Shown: positions 1 to 8,812 of the stretch, one piece after another
Position numbering within the stretch: position 1 is the first letter of the stretch
How the letters are laid out: each line of letters starts with the position of its first letter
Assembly: GCF_014651235.1 (NCBI RefSeq)
Contig: NZ_BMWM01000008.1
Location: 1-61,025, forward strand
Direction of reading: 5' to 3'
DNA: 61,025 nt
Origin: Leuconostoc lactis KCTC 3528 = DSM 20202
Lineage (GTDB): Bacteria; Bacillota; Bacilli; Lactobacillales; Lactobacillaceae
The notes under the pieces: model-generated
Databases searched by the model: none
What the model saw: only the letters and a program-made list of their open reading frames with translations
What the model was told of the DNA's origin: nothing
Translations under genes and position numbers: made by a program

Positions 1-66
1 ACCATTAAAGACCTTGATGGGTTTTTCTGTCCACTTAAATGTTCAACTTAAATTTTACAATCTGCC
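1..66. mobile_element. Insertion-sequence end (left boundary), partial
   Basis: The reverse complement of this stretch begins GGCAGATTG and, over its first 26 bases, matches 21 of the 26 bases starting at 60957 at the other edge of the window. That is the pattern of the two imperfect terminal inverted repeats of one insertion sequence. Only the end is present, so the family cannot be decided; an IS30-like element is possible. In frame 1 the first 16 codons run to a TAA at 49-51 and might be a transposase tail, but this is too short to trust. Confidence 0.6.
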
Positions 67-83
67 ATAATGAAAAATGTAAG
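54..83 (+). promoter_or_regulatory. Possible hybrid IS/chromosome promoter for lplA-pdh
   Basis: TTTACA at 54-59 lies inside the IS end and is followed 18 bases later by TGTAAG (78-83). An alternative pairing is TTCAAC (42-47) with CATAAT (66-71). Either places the -35 in IS sequence and the start point close to the cre box. The pairing is weak, so the promoter may instead lie outside the window inside the IS. Confidence 0.3.
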
Positions 84-91
84 CGGTTACA
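78..91 (+). promoter_or_regulatory. cre box (CcpA operator) before lplA-pdhABCD
   Basis: TGTAAGCGGTTACA matches the catabolite-responsive-element consensus TGWAANCGNTNWCA at every position. It ends just before the ribosome binding site of lplA, where bound CcpA would be expected to block initiation or early elongation. The ccpA gene itself lies at 23133-24137. Confidence 0.85.
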
Positions 92-104
92 AAAGGAGAA
101 AATC

Positions 105-1115
105 ATGCAATACATTAACTACTTTAACCATGATGCCTACACAAACATTGCCATGGATGCGTGGTTATTAAAGCATTTAAAACCAACCGAACCAGTTTTT
201 GCTTTGTGGCAAAATCAACGGGCCGTCATTGTCGGTGAAAATCAAAATACGTTTTCTGAAGTGAACGCTGACTATGTCACTGAAAATGATGTGCAAGTTG
301 TCAGACGAGTTTCTGGTGGTGGGGCAGTTTATCATGATTTAGGGAACATTTGCTTTACTTTTTTTGTACCGGTGGTTAGTAGTGCCAGCGTTGATTTTCA
401 TCAATTTGTGCAGCCAATGGCAGATGCTCTAGCAGCAGTTGGCATTGACGTGACCATTTCGGGTCGTAATGATTTGGAGATTGATGGCAAGAAAGTGTCT
501 GGTAATGCGCAGCGCTATGCGGGTGGTTATTTAATGCATCATGGCACATTGTTGTGGGATACCGATGTGGATGCAATGGTAAGGTCGTTAAACGTGGCTG
601 ACGAAAAGTTTATGTCGAAAGCAGCAAAGTCAGTTCGCGCACGAGTGGGTAATATTAAGGATTATGCCCCTGATAATTTGACCATCGATGAATTTATCGC
701 ACAATTACGCTATTATCTCACTAATGAAGGGCGAGATGGGGAATATCAGTTAACCGACACACAAAAAACGGCGATTTTAGCCTTACGTGATCAACAGTTT
801 GCGCAGTGGTCATGGAATTATGGGCAAAGTCCGGATTTTATGTATCACAACCATGCGAAATATCAAGGTGGCAGCATCGACGTACATGTTAATGCGGTTG
901 ATGGCAAAATCACTGATATTGATTTCACGGGTGACTTTTTGGGTGTGCGTGATTGGCGTGAGATTCAACCACAATTTATTGGCTTACCGTTTACCAAGAC
1001 TGCAGTGGCTGGCGTGTTATTAGCAAATCAAGATGGCCAGTACTTTGGCACGATCACGAACGAGGAACTTTTGGCAGTATTTTTTCAGAAAGATGAGGTA
1101 GAAACGCATGTCTGA
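105..1115 (+). CDS. lplA: Lipoate--protein ligase A
   Basis: A 336-residue lipoate-protein ligase, which activates free lipoate with ATP and attaches it to lipoyl-domain lysines. The family motif RRVSGGGAVYHD and the lysine-bearing KVSGNAQRY segment are present, and length is normal for LplA. The start at 105 is preceded by AAAAGGAG; an upstream in-frame ATG at 39 lies in IS-derived sequence and has no ribosome binding site. The 3' end overlaps pdhA by 8 bases, so ligase and its main substrate, the PDH E2, are made together. The layout suggests scavenging of external lipoate; no lipoate synthase is in the window. Confidence 0.93.
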   Translation: MQYINYFNHDAYTNIAMDAWLLKHLKPTEPVFALWQNQRAVIVGENQNTFSEVNADYVTENDVQVVRRVSGGGAVYHDLGNICFTFFVPVVSSASVDFHQFVQPMADALAAVGIDVTISGRNDLEIDGKKVSGNAQRYAGGYLMHHGTLLWDTDVDAMVRSLNVADEKFMSKAAKSVRARVGNIKDYAPDNLTIDEFIAQLRYYLTNEGRDGEYQLTDTQKTAILALRDQQFAQWSWNYGQSPDFMYHNHAKYQGGSIDVHVNAVDGKITDIDFTGDFLGVRDWREIQPQFIGLPFTKTAVAGVLLANQDGQYFGTITNEELLAVFFQKDEVETHV

Positions 1116-2244
1116 TATCACAGTAACAAATGAGAAAATTTTGGACTTTAGTGGCCAATTAGCGCTGCAGGATGAGACATTTCCAACGCTGCAGATTTTA
1201 AATCCTGCGGGTGAGATTGTTGATGAAGCTGGTTTAGCACGTGCAAACTTGTCATCGGAAGACTTAGTCCAAATCATGCAGCGGATGTTGTTGAGTCGAC
1301 AGTTGGATATTCGGTCAACCAAGCTTGCTAAACAAGGACGCTTTGGCTTCTTTGCGCCAACAGCTGGCCAAGAAGCCTCACAAATGGCATCTTCTTATGC
1401 CTTTAATGATAATGATTGGCTTATGCCAGGTTATCGTGACATTCCACAAATTATTGTGAAAGGGTGGCCGATTTGGAAAGCGATTCTTTGGTCACGTGGT
1501 CATGTATTAGGTAATGTGTTCACAACGGCAGATGAGCAACCCGTCAATGCTTGGATGCCACAAATTATTATCGGCGCGCAATACGTTGAAGCAGCTGGGA
1601 TTGGTTTAGGACTCAAAAAGCGGCAAAAAGACGCGGTTGCCTATGCCTATACGGGTGATGGCGGTTCGTCACAAGGTGACTTTTACGAAGGGGTCAATTT
1701 TGCTGGTGCCTATCAAGCCAATGCCGTCTTCTTTATTCAAAATAATGGCTACGCCATTTCAACACCACGTGGGTTACAAACGGCAGCAACCCATTTGGCG
1801 GCCAAAGGTTGGGCTGCTGGAGTACCGAGTGTCGTGGTTGATGGGAATGATCCAATTGCCGTTTATTTGGCGGCTAAGGAGGCGCGTCAGTGGGCAGTAT
1901 CAGGTAATGGGCCAGTCTTGATTGAAACGCTGACAGATCGCTTAGAGCCGCATTCAACTGCGGGTGACGATCCATTGCGTTATCGCACACAAGATGACAT
2001 TGATGCTTGGTGGGCAAAAGAACCTCTTATCCGCATGCGCAAGTTTATGACCGACCAAGGTATTTGGGATGAGGAAAAGGAAGCAGCTTATATTGCGGAA
2101 GTCAATGCCTTAATTGATGAACAAATTAAGATTGCGGATAATGTGCCAAAGCAAAAGATTTCTGATTTAATTAAAAATACACTTGAAGTCCCAAGCTATG
2201 CCATGACGGAACAAATCGTAAAGTTTGAAAGTGAGGGAAAGTAA
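1108..2244 (+). CDS. pdhA: Pyruvate dehydrogenase E1 component, alpha subunit
   Basis: A 378-residue E1-alpha subunit of pyruvate dehydrogenase. With PdhB it decarboxylates pyruvate using thiamine diphosphate and passes the acetyl group to the E2 lipoyl arm. The thiamine-diphosphate motif runs from GDG (183-185) to NN (212-213), and the PGYRDIP and [12 protein letters not shown] segments are typical of PDH alpha chains. The start overlaps lplA, and the stop lies one base before the pdhB start codon. A branched-chain 2-oxoacid dehydrogenase is the alternative, but the operon order and sequence character favour PDH. Confidence 0.93.
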   Translation: MSDITVTNEKILDFSGQLALQDETFPTLQILNPAGEIVDEAGLARANLSSEDLVQIMQRMLLSRQLDIRSTKLAKQGRFGFFAPTAGQEASQMASSYAFNDNDWLMPGYRDIPQIIVKGWPIWKAILWSRGHVLGNVFTTADEQPVNAWMPQIIIGAQYVEAAGIGLGLKKRQKDAVAYAYTGDGGSSQGDFYEGVNFAGAYQANAVFFIQNNGYAISTPRGLQTAATHLAAKGWAAGVPSVVVDGNDPIAVYLAAKEARQWAVSGNGPVLIETLTDRLEPHSTAGDDPLRYRTQDDIDAWWAKEPLIRMRKFMTDQGIWDEEKEAAYIAEVNALIDEQIKIADNVPKQKISDLIKNTLEVPSYAMTEQIVKFESEGK

Positions 2245-2245
2245 A

Positions 2246-3226
2246 ATGGCTGTTAAAAGTTATATTGATGCTGTCCGTGAGGCAATGGATCTTGCCCTTG
2301 GTCAAGACGAGAACGTCCTCATTTTTGGTGAAGATGTTGGCAAAAATGGTGGGGTGTTCCGAGCCACGGATGGTTTGCAAGCCAAATACGGCGAAGATCG
2401 GGTGTTTAACACGCCTTTAGCTGAATCAGGTATTGGTGGACTTGCCATTGGCTTAACCACACAAAATTATCGGCCAGTGATGGAAATTCAATTCTTTGGT
2501 TTTGTGTTTGAAGTGATGGATTCCATTGCTGGGCAAATGGCTCGTAATCGTTTCCGTTTTGGTGGGACAAAGCAAATGCCAATTGTGGTTCGCGCACCCT
2601 ATGGCGGTGGCACGAAGACACCAGAAATGCATGCGGATAATCTCGAAGGGATTGTGGCCCAAATTCCTGGGATTCGGGTCGTGATGCCGGCTAACCCAGC
2701 AGATGCTAAAGGCCTACTGCTCAGTGCAATCGAATCAAATGATCCTGTGGTTTTTTTGGAAAACTTGCATCTCTATCGTTCATTAAAAGGCGAGGTGCCA
2801 GAAGGTTACTACACAACGCCACTTGATCAAGCAGCAATTGCGCGTGAGGGCAGTGATGTGTCAATCATTTCCTACGGTGGCGGAGTACCAGTCGCGTTGA
2901 AGGCGGCAGAAGCCCTAGCAAAAGACAATATTTCGGCCGAAGTTCTAGACTTACGGACGGTTTCGCCACTTGATATTTCGAGTATTGGTGCCACAGTCCA
3001 AAAAACTGGTCGCGTGGTTGTTGTCCAAGAAGCCCAACGCATGGCTGGTATTGGTGCCAATGTCATGAGTGAAATTGCTGAGCGCTTTATTTTAGATTTG
3101 AAAGTGCCAATCGGTCGGGTGGCGGCACCGGACTCAGTTTACCCATTTGGTCAAGCTGAAAACGATTGGATGATCAAAGCAGATGATGTCGTGGCAAAAG
3201 TGATGGAGGTTGTGAATTATGACTGA
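2246..3226 (+). CDS. pdhB: Pyruvate dehydrogenase E1 component, beta subunit
   Basis: A 326-residue E1-beta transketolase-type subunit with the GEDVG segment near the N-terminus, the [13 protein letters not shown] pocket segment and a C-terminal transketolase domain (RVVVVQEAQ onward). The ATG at 2246 has GAGGGAAAG directly upstream, so the longer in-frame version starting at 2225 is rejected. It overlaps the E2 gene by 8 bases, suggesting translational coupling and fixed subunit ratios. Confidence 0.93.
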   Translation: MAVKSYIDAVREAMDLALGQDENVLIFGEDVGKNGGVFRATDGLQAKYGEDRVFNTPLAESGIGGLAIGLTTQNYRPVMEIQFFGFVFEVMDSIAGQMARNRFRFGGTKQMPIVVRAPYGGGTKTPEMHADNLEGIVAQIPGIRVVMPANPADAKGLLLSAIESNDPVVFLENLHLYRSLKGEVPEGYYTTPLDQAAIAREGSDVSIISYGGGVPVALKAAEALAKDNISAEVLDLRTVSPLDISSIGATVQKTGRVVVVQEAQRMAGIGANVMSEIAERFILDLKVPIGRVAAPDSVYPFGQAENDWMIKADDVVAKVMEVVNYD

Positions 3227-4511
3227 GATTTTTAAAATGCCAGATATTGGTGAAGGGATGGCCGAAGGCGATATTACGTTATGGCTGGTTAAAGTTGGCG
3301 ACACGGTTGCCATGGATGATCCCGTTGCCGAAGTGCAAAATGATAAGTTAATTCAAGAAATTTTATCACCCTATGCGGGGAAAGTCACCAAGTTATTTGT
3401 CGAGGCGGGGGCAACAGTATCCGTCGGCGATCCTTTGATTGAATTTGATGGGGATGGCAGTGGTGCTGCTACTGCAACGCCAGAATCAGCATCTGAAATG
3501 GCATCGGTTGCATCTGAACCTGAGCCAACACGGCCGACCCCCGAACCTGCTACCAGCACGGTTCAGACGGTGAATGGGCACGTCTTGGCGATGCCTTCAG
3601 TGCGTCATTTGGCGTTTGAAAAAGGCATTGACCTGACGCAAGTACCCGCTACGGGTCGGCATGGCCATGTGACTTTGGCCGATGTGATGAACTTCCAAGT
3701 AGATACCACAGCAGCGCCCACACCGGTGGCTGCTGTGGCCCCAGCGGCACCAACCCCACCAAAGCCTGCAGATAACAAGCCAGAACAACCTGTTGCACCA
3801 GCGCCACTACATGAAGGTCGGCAACCAATGACACCAATCCGGAAGGTCATTGCCAAAGCGATGGCCAACCAGAACGCAACGATTCCGGCGGTCACTAACT
3901 TTGATAGTGTTGAGGTGAGTCAACTGGTGGCACATCGTCAACAGTTTAAAGCACAGGCGGCTGCACAAGGGATTCATTTGAATTACTTGGCTTATGTGGT
4001 GAAAGCGTTGGCGGCGACGGCTAAAAAATTCCCAGAAATTAATGCCAGTTTGGATATGACCACCCAAGAAATTGTTTACCATGATGAGGTTAACATGGGG
4101 ATTGCGGTGAATGCACCGTCTGGTTTGTTTGTACCGGTCGTGGCGCAAGCTGACCGGAAGTCGATTTTTCAAATTGCCAAAGAAATTGCCATCTTGGCCG
4201 ATGCCGTGCGTGATGGGTCGATTTCGCCTAAGCAAATGCAAGGCAGCACGATGACGATTTCTAACCTCGGTTCAGCACGAGGCACTTGGTTCACACCGAT
4301 TATTAATGGCCATGAAGTGATGATTCTTGGCTTAGGCTCAATTGTCAAGGAGCCAGTCGTCAATGCAGCTGGAGAAATTGTGGTGGGTCAGAATATGAAA
4401 TTGTCCTTAACTTATGATCACCGGTTGATTGATGGTATGTTAGGTCAAAGTGCCTTGAATTATTTGAAGCAGTTATTGGCCGATCCGGCGTATATGTTGA
4501 TGGAGGTGTAA
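3219..4511 (+). CDS. pdhC: Dihydrolipoyllysine acetyltransferase (PDH E2)
   Basis: A 430-residue E2 core. Residues 1-76 form a single lipoyl domain whose lipoylated lysine is K43 in [10 protein letters not shown] Pro/Ala/Thr linker follows, then a peripheral-subunit-binding domain (about 118-155, [15 protein letters not shown]), a second Pro/Ala linker, and the catalytic acyltransferase domain (about 200-430) ending in the YDHRLIDG active-site motif. One lipoyl domain is at the short end of the E2 range. It transfers the acetyl group to CoA and scaffolds E1 and E3. Confidence 0.93.
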   Translation: MTEIFKMPDIGEGMAEGDITLWLVKVGDTVAMDDPVAEVQNDKLIQEILSPYAGKVTKLFVEAGATVSVGDPLIEFDGDGSGAATATPESASEMASVASEPEPTRPTPEPATSTVQTVNGHVLAMPSVRHLAFEKGIDLTQVPATGRHGHVTLADVMNFQVDTTAAPTPVAAVAPAAPTPPKPADNKPEQPVAPAPLHEGRQPMTPIRKVIAKAMANQNATIPAVTNFDSVEVSQLVAHRQQFKAQAAAQGIHLNYLAYVVKALAATAKKFPEINASLDMTTQEIVYHDEVNMGIAVNAPSGLFVPVVAQADRKSIFQIAKEIAILADAVRDGSISPKQMQGSTMTISNLGSARGTWFTPIINGHEVMILGLGSIVKEPVVNAAGEIVVGQNMKLSLTYDHRLIDGMLGQSALNYLKQLLADPAYMLMEV

Positions 4512-4512
4512 G

Positions 4513-5922
4513 ATGGTTGTTGGCGCACAAGCACGTGAAATTGATACAGTTGTGATTGGTTCTGGGCCTGGCGGTTATGTGGCAGCCATTCGTGCCGCCG
4601 AATTGGGGCAAAAGGTGACCATTATTGAGCGCGACGCCATTGGCGGCGTTTGTCTGAATGTCGGCTGCATTCCATCAAAAGCGTTAATCCATGTTGGTCA
4701 TCGCTACCAAGAAGCCCAATCAGACACACCATTTGGTCTGACAACCAGTGGGGCAACCTTAGATTGGCAACAAACCCAAGATTGGAAGCAAAATCAAGTC
4801 GTGAATACCTTAACCAGTGGGGTGGCGATGCTGTTGAAAAAGCATCAGGTAGAAATTGTCTACGGGGAAGCGACTTTTACCGATAATGAAACATTAAACG
4901 TGGTGCAAGAAGATGGCCACGAATTATTACAATTCAACAACGCTATTATCGCAACTGGGTCGCGGCCGGTTGCGATTCCAAGTATGCCATTTGGTGGTCG
5001 TATTATTGACTCAACGGGTGCCTTAAGTTTACCTGAAGTGCCTAAGCGTTTAATTATTGTCGGTGGCGGTGTCATTGGTTCTGAGTTAGGTGGTGCCTAT
5101 GCCAACCTTGGTGCACAAGTCACCATCATTGAGGGACTAGATCATACCCTCAATGGGTTTGACGCCGAAATGACACGACCAGTTTTGGCTGACTTTAAGC
5201 AAAAGGGTGGCGTGATCGTCACTGACGCGCAGGCCAAGGCAGCCACGCAAACTGATGATGAGGTGCGTCTCACGTACACCGTGGCTGGCGAGGCGCACAC
5301 GATTACTGGTGATTATCTACTCTTGGCGGTTGGCCGTCGGGCAAACACGGATACCTTGGGCTTAAACAACACGGATGTGAAACTCACAGATCGTGGATTG
5401 ATTGAAATTGCGGATAACATGCAGACGAGCGTGCCACATATTTATGCCATTGGGGATGTAACTGCAGGGCCACAACTGGCCCATAAGGCGAGCTTCCAGG
5501 GTAAGATTGCCGCTGCAGCGATTGCGGGGGATCCGCAAGCACATGACCTGCATTATGGGTTACCAGCCGTTGCGTATACGCAAGTTGAGCTGGCAACTGT
5601 TGGCGAGACACCAGAATCAGCCCAAGCCAACCAACTGGACGTTAAAGTGTCCAAATTCCCCTTTGCGGCCAATGGTCGTGCCATTTCAATGGAAGAAACG
5701 GCGGGGTTCATCCGCTTAATCAGTGATAAGACCTCCAATGCAGTGTTAGGGGCGCAAATTGTTGGCCCAAGTGCTTCGGATTTGATTTCAGAGTTGGCTT
5801 TGGCCATTGAAAATGGCCTGACCACACAAGATATTTCATTGACGATTCACCCACATCCAACCTTGGGTGAGGCGATTATGGATACCGCTGAATTGGCAGA
5901 TGGGTTACCCATTCACATTTAA
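4513..5922 (+). CDS. pdhD: Dihydrolipoyl dehydrogenase (PDH E3)
   Basis: A 469-residue flavoprotein disulfide reductase that reoxidises the dihydrolipoyl arm of E2 and makes NADH. Visible parts are the N-terminal FAD site (GSGPGGYVAAI), the redox disulfide GGVCLNVGCIPSK, a central NAD site (GGGVIGSELGG) and the C-terminal His-Glu pair in HPHPTLGEA. It has no fused lipoyl domain. It starts one base after the E2 stop with GGAGG upstream and ends the operon. Confidence 0.94.
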   Translation: MVVGAQAREIDTVVIGSGPGGYVAAIRAAELGQKVTIIERDAIGGVCLNVGCIPSKALIHVGHRYQEAQSDTPFGLTTSGATLDWQQTQDWKQNQVVNTLTSGVAMLLKKHQVEIVYGEATFTDNETLNVVQEDGHELLQFNNAIIATGSRPVAIPSMPFGGRIIDSTGALSLPEVPKRLIIVGGGVIGSELGGAYANLGAQVTIIEGLDHTLNGFDAEMTRPVLADFKQKGGVIVTDAQAKAATQTDDEVRLTYTVAGEAHTITGDYLLLAVGRRANTDTLGLNNTDVKLTDRGLIEIADNMQTSVPHIYAIGDVTAGPQLAHKASFQGKIAAAAIAGDPQAHDLHYGLPAVAYTQVELATVGETPESAQANQLDVKVSKFPFAANGRAISMEETAGFIRLISDKTSNAVLGAQIVGPSASDLISELALAIENGLTTQDISLTIHPHPTLGEAIMDTAELADGLPIHI

Positions 5923-5945
5923 CATGCAATACTGACATAAGCAGC

Positions 5946-5981
5946 AAATGACGTTGCCAACACTTGGCAACGTCATTTTAA
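5946..5981 (+). terminator. Terminator of the lplA-pdh operon
   Basis: A 14-bp perfect stem (5947-5960 with 5964-5977) with a three-base loop, followed by a short T-rich run. It sits between pdhD and the next gene. Confidence 0.85.
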
Positions 5982-5994
5982 TTCTAGGAGAGTT

Positions 5995-6777
5995 ATGGTT
6001 TATATTACAACAAACGACAACGTACAATTAGCCTATCACGTTTATGGGATTGGCCAGCCAATTGTCTTAATTGCTGGCTATTCTGGCAACCAAGCGACGT
6101 GGACAGCACAAATTCCGGCATTCGTAGCAGCCGGGTATCAAGTGATTACTTATGACCGCCGCAATCATGGGCAGAGTGATCAGGTGGCCTATGGGATGCG
6201 GCTATCGCGTCACGGGATGGATCTCGCCACGATTATCTCAGCCTTAGCACTCAAACAACCCATTTTATTAGGGCATTCGATGGGCGCCAGCACAATTTGG
6301 GCGTATTTGTCACTATTCGGGGATGCTGACATTCGTGCTGTGATTACTGAAGATCAAATCCCCAAAATGATTCAGACAGCGGACTGGCCGTATGGTTTGT
6401 TGGGGGCTGATGGGCAACATTTGCAGGCGGCCTTGACCCAATTACCCGTCACCAAATTGACCAACATGAAGCTCTCGGCTGACATCAAACGTGCCATTGG
6501 ACAACATTTCTACCCATTTGATTTCAATTTCAATGCCCCGTTATTACTGAATAGTGCGGTGCAAGATTGGCGGGATGTTTTGCGGCGTGAAGCGGTGCCG
6601 CACTTGTTTATTGCGGGTGGCCAGTCACCATTATGGCCAGCTGAACATGCCAAAGTGTTAGCACAGATGACGGCGCATGGGCAATACGTCATTCTGCCTG
6701 AAGCCGGCCATATCCCCCATATTGAAGATCCAGCGACGTTTAATGACGCAATTTTGACTTTCTTAAAGCGTTTATAA
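5995..6777 (+). CDS. Alpha/beta-fold hydrolase (esterase-like)
   Basis: A 260-residue alpha/beta hydrolase. The nucleophile elbow GHSMGAS puts the catalytic serine at S95, and the C-terminal GHIPHIED supplies the histidine. The cap between them is short, as in small carboxylesterases and chloroperoxidase-like enzymes. The start follows CTAGGAG. The substrate cannot be inferred, and the gene stands alone between the pdh terminator and a convergent small gene. Confidence 0.85.
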   Translation: MVYITTNDNVQLAYHVYGIGQPIVLIAGYSGNQATWTAQIPAFVAAGYQVITYDRRNHGQSDQVAYGMRLSRHGMDLATIISALALKQPILLGHSMGASTIWAYLSLFGDADIRAVITEDQIPKMIQTADWPYGLLGADGQHLQAALTQLPVTKLTNMKLSADIKRAIGQHFYPFDFNFNAPLLLNSAVQDWRDVLRREAVPHLFIAGGQSPLWPAEHAKVLAQMTAHGQYVILPEAGHIPHIEDPATFNDAILTFLKRL

Positions 6778-6806
6778 AAAAGCAACGGCCATCATTGGCT
6801 GTTGCC
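6777..6806 (-). terminator. Second hairpin of the 6777-6860 intergenic region
   Basis: A 10-bp stem (6782-6791 with 6796-6805, one wobble pair) with its T run only on the minus-strand side. It could end minus-strand transcripts that pass the hairpin at 6834-6860. No good plus-strand terminator was seen for the hydrolase. Confidence 0.5.
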
Positions 6807-6833
6807 TGGATAATCAGTTAGCATTAAGCAAAC

Positions 6834-6860
6834 AAAAAAATCAGCCGTTAATGGCTGATT
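6834..6860 (-). terminator. Terminator of the DUF3042 gene
   Basis: An 8-bp stem (6839-6846 with 6853-6860) followed on the minus strand by seven T residues. Confidence 0.75.
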
Positions 6861-6864
6861 GGTT

Positions 6865-7047
6865 TTAAAAGCGTGATTGATGTGCCGCGACGCTGCGACG
6901 AATAGCTTGCTTTGACACTTCTTCGTGTTGTGCTTCAGCTTCTTCGGCTGGCTTGATAACTGTTTGGCGATACCCAAGTGCAGAAGCAGCAGCAACAAGG
7001 GCTGATCCAATAATACCAACGATAACGCCTGACTTAAATGACTTCAT
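6865..7047 (-). CDS. DUF3042 family small membrane-anchored protein
   Basis: A 60-residue protein with a glycine/alanine-rich N-terminal hydrophobic segment (about 7-26), a basic/acidic helix (KPAEEAEAQHEEV) and a C-terminal RRSVAAH tail. This is the architecture of the DUF3042 proteins common in lactic acid bacteria, whose function is unknown. The start is preceded by AGAGAGGGA. Its promoter lies back-to-back with that of the glycerophosphodiesterase gene. Confidence 0.75.
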   Translation of the reverse strand: MKSFKSGVIVGIIGSALVAAASALGYRQTVIKPAEEAEAQHEEVSKQAIRRSVAAHQSRF

Positions 7048-7081
7048 AATCCCTCTCTTTTCTTACGTTTTTCTAAAGTCT

Positions 7082-7110
7082 ATTATCAACTATTTTGCCT
7101 TATTTGTAAA
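7082..7110 (-). promoter_or_regulatory. Promoter of the DUF3042 gene
   Basis: On the minus strand TTTACA (7105-7110) and GATAAT (7082-7087) are separated by exactly 17 bases, about 35 bases before the gene. Confidence 0.65.
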
Positions 7111-7119
7111 TGAATTTAG

Positions 7120-7125
7120 TATAAT
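7120..7125 (+). promoter_or_regulatory. -10 element of a leaderless transcript
   Basis: A perfect TATAAT seven bases upstream of the ATG at 7133, which predicts transcription starting at or next to the start codon. The -35 side is poor (TTGCCT at 7095-7100 with a 19-base spacer). Confidence 0.6.
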
Positions 7126-7132
7126 AAAAATT

Positions 7133-7888
7133 ATGACAAAACAAACACAAATTATTGCGCATCGCGGTTATCGCGCGGTGGCCCCTGAAAATACATTACC
7201 AGCGTTTGAAGCAGCCTTGGCGTATGACATTGATATGCTCGAAATGGATTTGCATCGGACCAAAGATGGCCACCTTGTCGTGATTCATGACGAAACGGTT
7301 GATCGCACAACGAACGGGACTGGTCTTGTCAAAGACCTGACTTTAGCTGAGATTAAAGCGTTAGATGCCGGCCAATATAAAGACCCCAAAATGCTCGGCG
7401 TGACGGTGCCAACTTTTGCGGAATTTTTAACGTTTTTGCAAGCACAACATTTTGCTAAAACGTTACTGATTGAAATTAAGACAGATCATCAGGACTATCC
7501 AGGTATTGAGGCTGATATTTTAGCGTTGGTGGCTGAGTTTAAGCCAAGTTATCCAATTATTTATCAAAGTTTTAATTTGGAAACCCTAAAGACCATTCGT
7601 CGGTTAGCGCCAACAGCTGATATCGCAGCGCTAGCGGTATGGGGCGGCTATAAGGTCTATTGGTTAAAATGGCGTGGGGTCTTTGATTATGTCCATGTCG
7701 ATATGCGTATTTTAAAGCATAAGCCGAAAATTTTTTGGCGCTCAAATTGGCATACCCGTGTTTGGACTGTGGACAACGAAGCTGATATGCGCCGAGTGTT
7801 TAAAGCGGGGTTACGGGGTTTGATTACCAATAACGTGGCGCTGGCGACGCGCATTCGTCAAGAAATGCAAGGAGGGCAGCATGACTAA
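7133..7888 (+). CDS. Glycerophosphodiester phosphodiesterase
   Basis: A 251-residue GDPD TIM-barrel protein that hydrolyses glycerophosphodiesters to an alcohol and glycerol-3-phosphate. The N-terminal AHRGYRAVAPENTLPAF and the following EMDLHRTKDGHLVVIHDETVDRTT contain the family's metal-binding and catalytic residues. No signal peptide is seen, so the enzyme is probably cytoplasmic. The ATG at 7133 matches the family start; a longer frame to 6953 overlaps an antisense gene. No ribosome binding site precedes 7133, and the mRNA is probably leaderless. The 3' end overlaps miaA by 8 bases. Confidence 0.88.
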   Translation: MTKQTQIIAHRGYRAVAPENTLPAFEAALAYDIDMLEMDLHRTKDGHLVVIHDETVDRTTNGTGLVKDLTLAEIKALDAGQYKDPKMLGVTVPTFAEFLTFLQAQHFAKTLLIEIKTDHQDYPGIEADILALVAEFKPSYPIIYQSFNLETLKTIRRLAPTADIAALAVWGGYKVYWLKWRGVFDYVHVDMRILKHKPKIFWRSNWHTRVWTVDNEADMRRVFKAGLRGLITNNVALATRIRQEMQGGQHD

Positions 7889-8774
7889 AATTGTCGTAAT
7901 TGCAGGGCCAACCGCTTCTGGTAAAAGTGATTTGGCCATTAAAATGGCGCAACAATTTAATGGCGAAATTATTTCTGCTGACGCCATGCAAATTTATCGG
8001 ACGTTAGATGTGGGTACAGCGAAGGTGAGTCCAGAGGAGCAAGCATTGGTGCCGCATCATTTAATTGATATTGTTGATGTGACAGCTAACTTTTCAGTCG
8101 CGGATTTCGTGGCGCAAGCGGATCAAGCGATTGCTGATATTGTGTCACGGGGGAAATTACCGATTATTGCTGGCGGGACTGGTTTTTATGTGAAGGCCCT
8201 ACTTGGCGCGCAACCACTAGAGTATGTGGCGAGTGATGTGACGGAAGTGGCTGCCTTACAAGCTGAGGCGTTACCTGACTTAGTCGCAATGTTGCAGGGA
8301 TTAGATCAATCGTTGGCTGAACGGGTTGACTTAAACAATAAACAACGCGTTATCCGCGCCATCCAAATTGCACGGCATGGCAAACACGATGCGCAACCAG
8401 CACGACCAAACTATGAGGCCTTCGTGGTGGGTTTGGATTGGTCACGTGAGGTTTTGTATGAGCGGATCAACGCCCGCGCCGAGAAAATGTTAGCAGCAGG
8501 GGTGCTTGATGAGGCTAACCGGATTTTAGCGGCGGGTGGTGAAACCATTCAAGCTGGTAAAGCCATTGGGTATAAAGAATTCTTCCCGTATTTAACTGGG
8601 AATGTGACACTCGCGGAAGCCACTGCGCAAATGCAACAAGATTCGCGCCGTTATGCAAAACGCCAATTGACTTATTTGCGGCATCAAATTCCTGGCTTGA
8701 TTTGGTTACCAGGTCAGCATGCGGCTACGATGTTGTCAGACTGGTTGACAACGTGGTTAGCCGCATCAGAATAA
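7881..8774 (+). CDS. miaA: tRNA dimethylallyltransferase
   Basis: A 297-residue MiaA, which adds a dimethylallyl group to N6 of A37 in tRNAs reading UNN codons. The P-loop GPTASGKS (8-15) is followed by DAMQIYRTLDVGTAK, GGTGFYVKALL and NKQRVIRAI, all family segments. It overlaps the upstream phosphodiesterase gene and is followed by a strong terminator. Confidence 0.93.
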   Translation: MTKIVVIAGPTASGKSDLAIKMAQQFNGEIISADAMQIYRTLDVGTAKVSPEEQALVPHHLIDIVDVTANFSVADFVAQADQAIADIVSRGKLPIIAGGTGFYVKALLGAQPLEYVASDVTEVAALQAEALPDLVAMLQGLDQSLAERVDLNNKQRVIRAIQIARHGKHDAQPARPNYEAFVVGLDWSREVLYERINARAEKMLAAGVLDEANRILAAGGETIQAGKAIGYKEFFPYLTGNVTLAEATAQMQQDSRRYAKRQLTYLRHQIPGLIWLPGQHAATMLSDWLTTWLAASE

Positions 8775-8812
8775 AAAAACACGCCATGTGACAACACATG
8801 GCGTGTTTTTTT
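8773..8812. terminator. Bidirectional terminator between miaA and the antiporter gene
   Basis: An 18-nt arm (8773-8790), a four-base loop and its complement (8795-8812). A runs on one side and T runs on the other let it serve both convergent genes. Confidence 0.9.

Noticed and set aside
39-104. Upstream in-frame extension of lplA from ATG 39
   Set aside because: It would start within the IS end, has no ribosome binding site and reads through the cre box; the ATG at 105 has a good SD and matches the family start.
6953-7132. Longer N-terminus for the glycerophosphodiesterase
   Set aside because: The extension runs antisense to the DUF3042 gene and its promoter and does not resemble the family; the AHRG motif is close to the ATG at 7133.
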